Shown here: piece by piece, positions 1 through 6,131 of the stretch
How the letters are laid out: the number at the start of each line of letters is the position of its first letter
Numbering within the stretch: position 1 is the first letter of the stretch
Assembly (NCBI GenBank): GCA_005885325.1
Contig: VAYX01000123.1
Coordinates: 1 to 6,131, forward strand
Length of the DNA stretch: 6,131 nt
Source of the DNA: Actinomycetota bacterium
GTDB lineage: Bacteria > Actinomycetota > UBA4738 > HRBIN12
Direction: 5' to 3'
Program-made: the position numbers and the translations under genes
Notes under the pieces: model-generated
What the model was told of the DNA's origin: nothing
The model's database searches: none
The model's input: the letters and a program-made list of their open reading frames with translations, nothing else

Positions 1-1041
1 GGCGAAGGCCCCCAGGGTCATGACCGCGTAGATCAGGATGTACGTGGTCGCGGCGGCGAAGGCGGCCTTGTTGACGGTCTGGTCCGCCGACACCAGCGCG
101 AACGGCAAGAGCATGTACCCGGCCTGGGCGATGCTCGAGTAGGCCAGCAGCCGCACGATCTGCCGCTGCTGCAGGGCCACCAGGTTCCCCACGGTCATGG
201 TGAACACGGACAGGGCGGCGAAGATCGGCGTCCAGAACTCGGCTGTCCCAGCGAAGGCCACGAACATCAGCTGGAGGAGTCCGGCGAACCCGGCGGCCTT
301 CGACGCCGTGGCCAGGAAGGCTGCCACCGGGACGGGAGCGCCCTCGTACGTGTCGGGCGCCCAGAACTGGAAGGGGAACGCCGAGACCTTGAAGGCGAAC
401 CCGGCCACGATGAACAGGATGGCCGCCAGCACTATGGTCTCCTGTCCCTGCGGCAGGGTCCCCGACAGCGACCGCCCGATCTCCGTGAGGTTCGTGTGCC
501 CGGTCACCCCGTAGATCAGGCTCATGCCGTACAGCATCACGGCCGAGGAGAGCACGCCGAACAGGAAGAACTTGATCCCTGCCTCGTTCGAGCGGGGATC
601 CGACTTCCGAAAGGCCACGATCAGGAAGCCAGGCGCCGACACGAGCTCGAGCGAGATGAACAGCATCAACAGATCCCGCGAGGAGGGCATGAGGACGCAG
701 CCGAGGAAGGACGTCAGGAGCAGGAAGTAGTACTCCCCCTGGTACCAGCGCCCGTCGCTGAAGTAGCGGAGCGAGACCAGCAGCACGAGCAACGCGACGG
801 ACAGGAAGAAGACCTTGAACAGCAAGGCGAAGTTGTCCACCACGAACATGCCGTTGAACGTGGTGCGGTGCGAGCCGATCAGGGTCAGCTCGGCGATCAA
901 CGCCGCCAGGATCCCCAGGAACGAGACCGGCATGGCCACCCATTTGCGGCGGGGCCGGGCGAAGGAGTCCGCCACCAGGACGAGCAGGATCGTGCCGGAC
1001 AGGATCATCTCCGGGAGGATCGCGTGGTAGTCGATGCGCAT
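1..1041 (-). CDS. nuoN: NADH-quinone oxidoreductase subunit N (NuoN), 3' end cut by window edge
   Basis: NuoN is one of the three antiporter-like membrane subunits of complex I; it sits next to NuoK and pumps protons across the cytoplasmic membrane. The first 347 residues are visible, with no stop before the left edge. Family lengths near 480-520 residues suggest roughly two thirds is present. The start is ATG at 1041, giving MRIDYHAILPEMIL; a GGAGG at 1054-1058 lies 12 bases upstream, a rather long spacing. Landmarks are SLELVSAPGF (Glu132), GIKFFLFG (Lys157), FKVSAFPFQFWAPDTYEGAP (Lys218), TASKAAGF (Lys248) and LLAYSSIAQAGYM at about 298-310. These match the conserved charged residues of the proton channel, near E. 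coli Glu133, Lys158, Lys217 and Lys247. The distal channel residue, near E. coli Lys395, lies beyond the edge. The WAPDTYEGAP motif separates it from NuoL and NuoM, which carry WLPDA here. The gene follows nuoM by 25 bases. Identity is very sure and the start is likely. Confidence 0.96.
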   Translation of the reverse strand, partial: MRIDYHAILPEMILSGTILLVLVADSFARPRRKWVAMPVSFLGILAALIAELTLIGSHRTTFNGMFVVDNFALLFKVFFLSVALLVLLVSLRYFSDGRWYQGEYYFLLLTSFLGCVLMPSSRDLLMLFISLELVSAPGFLIVAFRKSDPRSNEAGIKFFLFGVLSSAVMLYGMSLIYGVTGHTNLTEIGRSLSGTLPQGQETIVLAAILFIVAGFAFKVSAFPFQFWAPDTYEGAPVPVAAFLATASKAAGFAGLLQLMFVAFAGTAEFWTPIFAALSVFTMTVGNLVALQQRQIVRLLAYSSIAQAGYMLLPFALVSADQTVNKAAFAAATTYILIYAVMTLGAFA

Positions 1042-1066
1042 GGGCCCGGCTCGCCTCCGCTGGCCG

Positions 1067-2608
1067 CTATCCGCCGAAGAGCCGCATGAGTCCCGAGACC
1101 GCCCCATCGGTCACACCGAGGATCAGCCGGGGGAAGACGCCGAGGGCCACGATGGCCAGAAGGAGGGGCAGCCACGACACCCACTCCACGGTCACGACGT
1201 CGGGAAGGGCCGATTCCCGCCATCGTTCCGGCAAGGTCCCCATGGTGACCCGCTGCAACATCCACAGGAAGTACCCGGCCGTGAGGATCGTGCCGACCCC
1301 CCCGGCCACCATGAACGCCCGGAACAGGCCCGTGTTCAGGGCCTGCGCCGGCTGGTACGAGGAGAGCAGCGCCATGACCTCCCCCCAGAACCCGGCCAGT
1401 CCGGGCAGGCCCAGCGAGGCGATCGCCACGAAGGCGAACACGCCGCCGAGGTACGGAAGCTTCTGCATGAGGCCCCCGCCCAATTCGGCGATCTCGCGGG
1501 TGTGGTACCGGTCGTAGATGGAGCCCACGCAGAAGAACAGCATCCCGGTGATCACGCCGTGCGCCACCATCCCGAAGATGGCCGCGTTGATCCCGATCGG
1601 CGTGAGGGTGGCGATGGCCAGCATGACGAAGCCCATGTGGCCGACCGAGGAGAACGCGATCAACCGTTTCAGGTCGCGCTGCGCTAGGCAGGCCAGCGCG
1701 GCGTAGACGATGGCGATGGCCGCCAGGCCGCCGATCCACGGCGCCCACTCCCGCGCGGCGTCGGGGAGGATCGGGAGCGCGACCCGGATGAACCCGTACG
1801 TGCCCATCTTCAGCAGGATCCCGGCCAAGAGAACCGAGCCGACCGTCGGGGCCTCCGTATGCGCGTCGGGGAGCCACGTGTGGAAGGGCCACATCGGCAC
1901 CTTGATGGCGAACCCGAGGAAGACCCCGACGAACGCGACGAGCTGGAATGCCTTGGTGAACCCGCCCGAGGCGGCGAACTGCTGGAGCTGGACGATGTCG
2001 AACGTGTGCGCCCCGTTCACGCTCGATCGGAAATAGATGCCCAGGAACGCCAGCAGCATGAACACGCTCCCGAACAACGTGTAGAGGAAGAACTTGATGG
2101 CCGCGTACTCACGGTTCGCGCTTCCCCAGATCCCGATGAGGAAGTACATGGGGACCAGGACGAGCTCCCAGAAGACGAAGAACAGGATGAGATCGAACGC
2201 GATGAACGTGCCGGCCATGCCGGTCTCCAGCAGGAGCTGCAGGGCAAGGAAGGACTTCGTCCGCCCGGGGCTGGGGACGAACCGGTAGCTGTAGATCGCG
2301 CACAGGAACGACAGGGCCAGGGTCAACAGGTACAGGGGGAGGCTGATGCCGTCGATCCCGACGTGATACCGGGCCCCGATGACCGGGATCCACCGCGCGT
2401 TGACCTCGAACTGGAGGCCGTGGCCCGCTCCGTAGTCGAACCCCATGGCCATGACCACGCCGGCGATCAGCGCGCCCGCCGTGATGAGCACGCCGAGGGA
2501 GCGGACCAGCCGGTCCCGCTCCCTCGGCGTGAACGCGATGACCAGCGCCCCCACCAGGGGCAGGAACGTGGCGATCGAGATGGCCCAGTTCTCCCACCCG
2601 CTGTTCAT
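1067..2608 (-). CDS. nuoM: NADH-quinone oxidoreductase subunit M (NuoM)
   Basis: NuoM is the middle antiporter-like subunit of the complex I membrane arm and pumps protons. The protein has 513 residues, normal for the family, and is hydrophobic along nearly its whole length, consistent with about 14 membrane helices. Key motifs are FFVFWELVLVPMYFLIGIWG with Glu148, IKVPMWPFHTWLPDAHTEAP at about 235-254 with Lys236, GILLKMGTYGF with Lys267, FSSVGHMGF with His324, and GLPGLAGFWGE with Glu410. These correspond to the E. coli channel residues Glu144, Lys234, Lys265 and Glu407. The Glu at 410, rather than the Lys-Asp of NuoL, and the HTEAP sequence identify it as NuoM. The start is ATG at 2608, preceded by a purine-rich ribosome-binding stretch. 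It begins 22 bases after the nuoL stop and ends 25 bases before nuoN, so it is almost certainly cotranscribed with both. No anomalies were seen. Confidence 0.98.
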   Translation of the reverse strand: MNSGWENWAISIATFLPLVGALVIAFTPRERDRLVRSLGVLITAGALIAGVVMAMGFDYGAGHGLQFEVNARWIPVIGARYHVGIDGISLPLYLLTLALSFLCAIYSYRFVPSPGRTKSFLALQLLLETGMAGTFIAFDLILFFVFWELVLVPMYFLIGIWGSANREYAAIKFFLYTLFGSVFMLLAFLGIYFRSSVNGAHTFDIVQLQQFAASGGFTKAFQLVAFVGVFLGFAIKVPMWPFHTWLPDAHTEAPTVGSVLLAGILLKMGTYGFIRVALPILPDAAREWAPWIGGLAAIAIVYAALACLAQRDLKRLIAFSSVGHMGFVMLAIATLTPIGINAAIFGMVAHGVITGMLFFCVGSIYDRYHTREIAELGGGLMQKLPYLGGVFAFVAIASLGLPGLAGFWGEVMALLSSYQPAQALNTGLFRAFMVAGGVGTILTAGYFLWMLQRVTMGTLPERWRESALPDVVTVEWVSWLPLLLAIVALGVFPRLILGVTDGAVSGLMRLFGG

Positions 2609-2611
2609 CCG

Positions 2612-2624
2612 CTCTCCCTCTCCC
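2612..2624 (-). promoter_or_regulatory. Ribosome-binding stretch of nuoM
   Basis: On the minus strand this reads GGGAGAGGGAGAG, ending three bases before the nuoM ATG. The GGGAG units are imperfect Shine-Dalgarno matches within the 22-base gap after nuoL. They support ATG 2608 as the start. The exact pairing register is not decidable from the sequence. Confidence 0.6.
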
Positions 2625-2630
2625 GGTCCA

Positions 2631-4607
2631 TCAGATCCTGGTGATCACGATGGCCAGCACGACCACGCCGACGAACAGGAACGCCGCGTAGCGCTGGACG
2701 TTGCCCGACTGCAGGTAGCGGAGCAGCCCGCCGGTGAACCCGGCGGCCTGCGCCACCCCGTTCACCGCGCTGTCGACGACGGTGCGGTCGAACTCGTCCG
2801 TCCCCAAGGCCAGGTCCTTGGTGAGCCTGGCCGTCCCGTTCACCATGCCGTCCAGGACGTTTCGGTCGAACCACACCGCCGCGGCGGCCAGGCGGTCCCG
2901 GACCGGCAGGACGATCCCGTTCATGTACACCTCGTCGAGATAGAACTTGTTGACCAGCACGCTCGAGAGCCATCCCAGCTGGAACACGGGGTCGGGCTCG
3001 GGCCGCTCGCGGTAGACGTACCACCCGGCCAGGACGCCGAGCCCCGCCGCAAGGATCGACAGGGTGGCCACCCACAGCACGAACGTCACCGGCTCCGGCA
3101 CCTCGAAGAACACCCACTTGAAGAAGACGCCGCGGGTGAGGGCGGCCCCGAGGAAGCCGACCGAGACGGTCCCCAGGGCCAGCGCGACGAGCGGTCCCGT
3201 CATGACGGCCGGCGCCTCCTCCGGCTCACCGTGCCCCCGGTACGGGCCGAGGAAGGTCAGCATGACCATCCGGGTGGTGTAGAAGGCGGTCACCAGGGCC
3301 GTGACCAGCATCAGCGTGAACACGACGGCGTGTCCCTTCGACGCCGCGACCAGCAGCTCGTCCTTGGACCAGAAGCCGGCCAGCGGCGGGATGCCGGCCA
3401 AGGCAGCCGAGCCGAACGCGAACGTCCAAAAGGTGACCGGCATCCTCCTCCACAGCCCGCCCATGTCGCTCATGTTGTTCGAGTGCACCGCGTGGATCAC
3501 GCAGCCCGCTCCGAGAAACAGGAGGGCCTTGAAGAACGCGTGCGTGAACAGGTGGAAGAACGCCGCATCCCTGCCCGCGGGGCCGACCGACATGGCCGTC
3601 ACCATGTAGGCGAGCTGCGAGACGGTCGAGTAGGCCAGCACCCGCTTGATGTCGTCCTGGACCAGGGCAAGGAGTGCGGCCCCGAACATCGTGATCCCCC
3701 CGATGATCCCGACGAACCCGAGGACCTCGGGGGCCGCATGCAGGAACACCGAGTACATCCGGCCGACCAGGTACACGCCCGCGGCCACCATCGTGGCCGC
3801 GTGGATCAGCGCCGACACGGGGGTGGGGCCCTGCATGGCATCCGGGAGCCACACGTGGAGGGGGAACTGCGCCGACTTGCCGATCGTCCCCCCGAAGAGC
3901 AGCAACGCCGCGACCGAGACCAGGCCCCGGGACACATCGGGTCCCCCCACCAGCTCCCCGACCTGCTGGATGTTGGCCGAGTGGAAGCCCGTCGCCGCGA
4001 TCAACACGAAGATCCCGAACATGAACGGGACGTCGCCGATCCTCGTGGTGATGAACGCCTTGATCGCGGCGTTGGAGTTGATCCGCTCTTCCCACCAATG
4101 CCCGATCAGCAGGTAAGAGCACAGGCCCATGACCTCCCAGCCCACCAGCAGCTGGATCAGGTTGTCGGCGATGACCACGTTGAGCATGGCCGCCGTGAAC
4201 ACCGAGAGCACCACGTAGAACCAGGTGAACCGGACGTCGTCGTGCATGTAGCCGATCGAGTACACGTGGACCGCGAGCGAGACGGCCGTGACGACGATCA
4301 GCATGATCGCCGTCAGACCGTCGACGTACTGCCCCGCCTCCACGTGCAACGGCCCGATGGTGAACCACGTCACCGACGAACCAACCGCGCCGCCCCCCTG
4401 CACGAAGTGCCACAGCACCAGCACCGAGAGGACGAACCCGGCGCTCATCGCGGCGACGCCGTAGATCCAACCCCGGCCCGGTGTGCGCTTTCCGAAGAAC
4501 AGGGTCAGGGCCGCCGAGACGAGCGGGAGCACCGCGACCACCCAGGCCAGCCTGGCGAACCCCGGCCCGATCGCGGTGGCGCTCAGGGTCTCGGCCGCGC
4601 CTACCAC
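2631..4607 (-). CDS. nuoL: NADH-quinone oxidoreductase subunit L (NuoL)
   Basis: NuoL is the distal antiporter-like proton pump of complex I, and in known structures its long C-terminal lateral helix runs along the membrane arm. From GTG 4607 the protein has 658 residues, within the family range of about 610-670. Motifs include LLVGWEVMGLCSYLLIG (Glu158), TTRIGDVPFMFG (Asp192), GKSAQFPLHVWLPDAMQGPT at 243-262 (Lys244, His250), VSALIHAATMVAAGVYL (His269), THAFFKALLFLGAG (Lys360) and GIPPLAGFWSKDE (Lys415-Asp416). These match E. coli Glu144, Asp178, Lys229, Lys342 and Lys399-Asp400. The segment at about 545-630 is polar and amphipathic, as expected for the lateral helix region, and a final hydrophobic helix spans about 640-656. 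GTG 4607 overlaps the nuoK stop by 7 bases (GTGGTAG) and has no clear Shine-Dalgarno. GTG 4541 (residue 23) is a possible alternative, giving a short N-terminus more like E. coli. Identity is certain; the start is moderately sure. Confidence 0.97.
   Translation of the reverse strand: MVGAAETLSATAIGPGFARLAWVVAVLPLVSAALTLFFGKRTPGRGWIYGVAAMSAGFVLSVLVLWHFVQGGGAVGSSVTWFTIGPLHVEAGQYVDGLTAIMLIVVTAVSLAVHVYSIGYMHDDVRFTWFYVVLSVFTAAMLNVVIADNLIQLLVGWEVMGLCSYLLIGHWWEERINSNAAIKAFITTRIGDVPFMFGIFVLIAATGFHSANIQQVGELVGGPDVSRGLVSVAALLLFGGTIGKSAQFPLHVWLPDAMQGPTPVSALIHAATMVAAGVYLVGRMYSVFLHAAPEVLGFVGIIGGITMFGAALLALVQDDIKRVLAYSTVSQLAYMVTAMSVGPAGRDAAFFHLFTHAFFKALLFLGAGCVIHAVHSNNMSDMGGLWRRMPVTFWTFAFGSAALAGIPPLAGFWSKDELLVAASKGHAVVFTLMLVTALVTAFYTTRMVMLTFLGPYRGHGEPEEAPAVMTGPLVALALGTVSVGFLGAALTRGVFFKWVFFEVPEPVTFVLWVATLSILAAGLGVLAGWYVYRERPEPDPVFQLGWLSSVLVNKFYLDEVYMNGIVLPVRDRLAAAAVWFDRNVLDGMVNGTARLTKDLALGTDEFDRTVVDSAVNGVAQAAGFTGGLLRYLQSGNVQRYAAFLFVGVVVLAIVITRI
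2757..2870 (-). repeat. Tandem FDRxVxDxxVNG motif in the NuoL C-terminus
   Basis: Two copies of a 12-residue motif lie 26 residues apart in NuoL: FDRNVLDGMVNG at residues 580-591 and FDRTVVDSAVNG at 606-617. Eight of the 12 positions are identical. They fall in the region expected to form or follow the lateral amphipathic helix. The copies are visible in the DNA as two similar but diverged stretches, so this looks like an old, selected protein repeat rather than a recent duplication. Similar VDG-VNG motifs occur, as I recall, in NuoL from several non-proteobacterial groups; their role is unknown to me. Confidence 0.7.
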
Positions 4608-4903
4608 TTCAGGAGGTTCACCTCGTCGACGTTGATGGTCTCGCGGTTCCGATAGATCAGGATCACGATGGCCAGGCCGATCCCTACCTCCGCGGCGGCG
4701 ACGGCGATGACGAACAGCGCGAACACCTGTCCGGTGATGTCGTGCCAGAACTGGGAGAACGCCACCAGGTTCACGTTCACCGCGTTCAGCATCAGCTCGA
4801 TCGACATCAGCACGAGCACGGCGTTGCGCCGGGCCAACACGCCGTAGACGCCGGTCGAGAACAGCACGGCGGAGAAGAACAGCACGAGCGGGAGCCTGAT
4901 CAC
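4601..4903 (-). CDS. nuoK: NADH-quinone oxidoreductase subunit K (NuoK)
   Basis: NuoK is a small three-helix membrane subunit of complex I, homologous to MrpC. It lies between NuoJ and NuoN and contributes charged residues to the proton path. The protein has exactly 100 residues, the usual family length. Three hydrophobic helices lie at about 3-22, 28-49 and 58-82. The conserved membrane glutamates are both present at the same numbers as in E. coli: Glu36 in VLMSIELMLNAVNVNL and Glu72 in AVAAAEVGIGLAI. The start is GTG at 4903, which overlaps the nuoJ stop as GTGA and has a strong GGAGGG 10 bases upstream. The frame is open further upstream, but that extension only overlaps nuoJ and lacks family character. 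The stop overlaps the proposed nuoL start. The protein ends in VNLLKW. Confidence 0.98.
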   Translation of the reverse strand: MIRLPLVLFFSAVLFSTGVYGVLARRNAVLVLMSIELMLNAVNVNLVAFSQFWHDITGQVFALFVIAVAAAEVGIGLAIVILIYRNRETINVDEVNLLKW

Positions 4904-5400
4904 GGCCGGTCGTCCCTCCGTGAGAGCACGACCGCGCCGATGAGGGCAGCGAGCAGCAGGAACGAGACGGCCTCGAAGGGCAGCACCCACTGGCGGAACA
5001 GCGACTGGCCGAGCTGGGCGGTGGTGCCAACCGAGGGGCGCAGCCTGGGCCCGCTCCAGCTGAACGCGCCCTGGATCAGATAGACGAGCCCGCCCAGGAT
5101 GCCCAGGCCGATCAGGAAGGCGATCCCCCGCTGCTGGTTGTCCAGGGCCTCTCGTCCGATCGGGGCCCTGGTCAGCATGAGGCCGAACAGGAACAGGATC
5201 ACGATGGCGCCGACGTAGATGAGGATCTGGACCCAGCCGACGAACTCGGCGGCGAGCAGGAGATAGACGCCGCCAACCACCGAGAGCGTCACGACGAGGT
5301 AGAGGGCGGCGTGGACGACGTTCTTCGCCGTGACCAGCCTGATCGCCGAGATCGTCCCCACCAGAGCCAGCACGGCGAAGACGTATTCCTGCCCGGTCAA
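4900..5400 (-). CDS. nuoJ: NADH-quinone oxidoreductase subunit J (NuoJ)
   Basis: NuoJ is a five-helix membrane subunit of complex I. In solved structures its third helix carries a pi-bulge that changes during coupling between the quinone site and the proton channels. The protein has 166 residues. The diagnostic TM3 motif LIYVGAIVILFLF holds Tyr62 and Gly64, equivalent to E. coli Tyr59 and Gly61. NVVHAALYL at 27-35 and the last helix, WVLPFEAVSFLLLAALIGAV at 138-157, are also typical. I chose TTG 5400, which overlaps the nuoI stop as TTGA. It leaves 26 residues before NVVHAALYL, close to 23 in E. coli. The only GGGAGG (5401-5406) directly touches this TTG, too close for normal initiation. GTG 5371-5373 (residue 10) is an alternative but would shorten the first helix. 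Translation probably depends on ribosomes finishing nuoI. Identity is sure; the start is moderately sure. Confidence 0.96.
   Translation of the reverse strand: MTGQEYVFAVLALVGTISAIRLVTAKNVVHAALYLVVTLSVVGGVYLLLAAEFVGWVQILIYVGAIVILFLFGLMLTRAPIGREALDNQQRGIAFLIGLGILGGLVYLIQGAFSWSGPRLRPSVGTTAQLGQSLFRQWVLPFEAVSFLLLAALIGAVVLSRRDDRP
4914..4919 (-). promoter_or_regulatory. Shine-Dalgarno of nuoK
   Basis: The minus strand reads GGAGGG here, inside the last codons of nuoJ and 10 bases before GTG 4903. It supports the non-ATG start, which also gives the standard 100-residue NuoK and the GTGA overlap with the nuoJ stop. Confidence 0.7.
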
Positions 5401-5918
5401 CCTCCCGCGCCCTCCTGGGCGCCCTGTTCGAGAGGTGGCGGCGGAGGGACCGTGTAGGTCCACTCCTCGAGCTTCTCCTTCTCGTGGGTCATCTCGACGA
5501 TGTCGAAGGTGGCGTACTCGAACTCGGGGCTCCAGAACAGCGCGTCGAAGGGGCACACCTCCACGCAGATCCCGCAGTACATGCACAGCGCGTAGTCGAT
5601 GGCGAACCGGTCCAGGACCTTGACCGACCGGGCCCGCCCTCCGCCCGCCGGATCGTGGGTCTCCTTGTGCGCTTCGATGTAGATGCACCAGTCGGGGCAC
5701 TCGCGCGAGCACTTCCAGCAGACGGTGCAGTTGGCTTCCTTCAGCGCGATGACGCCTCGGGTGCGGGGCGGCAGGTCCGGCTTCTCCTCCGGGTACTGCT
5801 GCGTGACGGCGGGCCGCAGCATGTGCTTGAGGGTGACGCCGAGGCCCTTGATCAGGCCCTGGCCGATGGCAAGGCCGGAGGACTTGCGCCGCCGAACGTC
5901 CTTCTCCTCGATGGCCAC
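5397..5918 (-). CDS. nuoI: NADH-quinone oxidoreductase subunit I (NuoI), 2[4Fe-4S] ferredoxin-type
   Basis: NuoI is the peripheral subunit at the membrane face of complex I that carries clusters N6a and N6b and relays electrons from NuoG toward N2 and quinone. The protein has 173 residues. It holds two CxxCxxCxxxCP motifs: CTVCWKCSRECP with Cys64, 67, 70 and 74, and CMYCGICVEVCP with Cys112, 115, 118 and 122. A ninth cysteine, Cys78, lies in PDWCIY. An N-terminal amphipathic stretch, LAIGQGLIKGLGVTLKHML, fits the helix that contacts NuoH. The loop at about 84-102 and the tail with five prolines (158-162) followed by an acidic, Gly-rich end resemble actinobacterial NuoI. The start is GTG at 5918, 17 bases after the nuoH stop, with GGGGAGG just upstream. 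The frame is open further upstream, but that part overlaps nuoH and has no ferredoxin character. No membrane segments or signal peptide are seen. Confidence 0.98.
   Translation of the reverse strand: MAIEEKDVRRRKSSGLAIGQGLIKGLGVTLKHMLRPAVTQQYPEEKPDLPPRTRGVIALKEANCTVCWKCSRECPDWCIYIEAHKETHDPAGGGRARSVKVLDRFAIDYALCMYCGICVEVCPFDALFWSPEFEYATFDIVEMTHEKEKLEEWTYTVPPPPPLEQGAQEGAGG
5401..5406 (-). promoter_or_regulatory. Shine-Dalgarno-like GGGAGG abutting the nuoJ TTG
   Basis: The minus strand reads GGGAGG within the last codons of nuoI, immediately followed by the TTG of nuoJ with no spacer. A normal spacing is about 5-9 bases. The site could hold a terminating ribosome near the TTGA overlap for reinitiation, or it could serve a start further into nuoJ. 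That role is inference. Confidence 0.4.
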
Positions 5919-5922
5919 GACG

Positions 5923-5929
5923 CCTCCCC
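5923..5929 (-). promoter_or_regulatory. Shine-Dalgarno of nuoI
   Basis: The minus strand reads GGGGAGG in the 17-base gap between nuoH and nuoI, four bases before GTG 5918. It fixes the nuoI start at this GTG rather than at any of the open in-frame codons that run back into nuoH. Confidence 0.75.
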
Positions 5930-5935
5930 GTTCCC

Positions 5936-6131
5936 CTAGCTCACCGCGACCTTGACCAGGCCGACCACGATGATCTGCACCAGCGCGAGCGGGATCAGCG
6001 CGAGCCACGAGAACTGCTGGAGCTGGTCCTCCCGCAGCCGCGGGTAGGTCGCCCGCAGCCAGATCACGAAGAACGATAGCGCACCGATCTTCGCCGCCAT
6101 CCACAGCGGCGGGGGGATGAACCCAAGGCCG
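5936..6131 (-). CDS. nuoH: NADH-quinone oxidoreductase subunit H (NuoH), C-terminal fragment
   Basis: NuoH is the membrane subunit that forms most of the quinone-binding chamber and joins the peripheral arm to the membrane arm. Only the last 64 residues are visible; the gene continues past the right edge. The frame ends at a TAG read from 5938 to 5936. The fragment contains a hydrophobic helix (about MAAKIGALSFFVIWL), then the diagnostic loop RATYPRLREDQL, matching the family pattern R-A-[TS]-x-P-R-x-R-x-D-Q-L, and a last helix, LALIPLALVQIIVVGLV. The protein stops soon after this helix, at KVAVS, without the polar C-terminal tail that I recall from some actinobacterial NuoH proteins. It lies 17 bases before nuoI, in the usual nuoH-nuoI order. 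Identity is very sure despite the truncation by the window. Confidence 0.95.
   Translation of the reverse strand, partial: GLGFIPPPLWMAAKIGALSFFVIWLRATYPRLREDQLQQFSWLALIPLALVQIIVVGLVKVAVS

Noticed and set aside
1042..1066. Gap between nuoM and nuoN as a possible terminator or promoter
   Set aside because: At 25 bases it is too short for a convincing promoter, and I see no hairpin followed by a T-run. It contains only a plausible Shine-Dalgarno for nuoN.
1859..2644. Plus-strand open frame of 261 codons opposite nuoM
   Set aside because: It has the same low-complexity charged composition as other shadow frames and lies entirely opposite nuoM, apart from its last bases in the nuoL/nuoM junction.
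3226..4470. Minus-strand open frame of 414 codons inside nuoL in another frame
   Set aside because: It is rich in Arg, Gly, His and Asp with no membrane segments, while the overlapping nuoL frame carries every expected motif.
4611..4617. AGGAGGT-like Shine-Dalgarno sequence on the plus strand
   Set aside because: No plausible plus-strand gene follows it. It is the complement of Leu-Leu codons at the end of nuoK.
2445..4655. A 736-codon open frame on the plus strand, antisense to nuoL and the start of nuoM
   Set aside because: Its translation is dominated by His, Arg, Gln, Asp, Glu, Gly and Pro with no domain-like pattern. It is the expected antisense shadow of a GC-rich gene with G/C third positions, and nuoL beneath it is clearly real.
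5919..6104. Possible 62-residue N-terminal extension of NuoI into nuoH
   Set aside because: The frame is open, but the extension overlaps nuoH coding sequence, has shadow-like composition, and GTG 5918 has a good ribosome-binding site and family-like length.

Overview
The window is the interior of an operon for respiratory complex I (NADH:quinone oxidoreductase, NDH-1). Every gene is on the minus strand, so transcription runs from right to left. In transcription order the genes are nuoH (3' end only), nuoI, nuoJ, nuoK, nuoL, nuoM and nuoN (5' part only, cut by the left edge). This is the classic nuoHIJKLMN order. All visible reading frames are intact, and coding sequence covers almost the whole window: the longest gap between genes is 25 bases.

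The DNA is GC-rich with strong G/C preference at third codon positions, which creates many long shadow reading frames on both strands. The NuoI sequence, with PDWCIY after the first iron-sulfur motif, a long loop before LDRFAIDYALCMYCGIC, and FWSPEFEYA after the second, resembles NuoI of Actinomycetota more than that of Proteobacteria. I infer an actinobacterial source, perhaps not a streptomycete, but the sequence alone does not settle this.

Region by region: 5936-6131 is the end of the quinone-site membrane subunit NuoH. 5397-5918 is NuoI, the ferredoxin-like subunit carrying clusters N6a and N6b, which sits on NuoH and passes electrons toward quinone. 4900-5400 and 4601-4903 are the small membrane subunits NuoJ and NuoK, which link the quinone module to the pump arm. 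2631-4607, 1067-2608 and 1-1041 are the three antiporter-like proton-pumping subunits NuoL, NuoM and NuoN. Peripheral-arm genes (nuoA-G) would be expected to the right of the window, but they are not visible.

The genes appear tightly coupled in translation. nuoI/nuoJ, nuoJ/nuoK and nuoK/nuoL overlap by 2, 4 and 7 bases, if counted from the chosen starts, and nuoI, nuoJ, nuoK and nuoL all use non-ATG starts. I see no promoter, terminator, RNA gene, mobile element or CRISPR array. This is an ordinary core-metabolism region, and I found no undescribed system in it. The findings are small points about starts and protein details.
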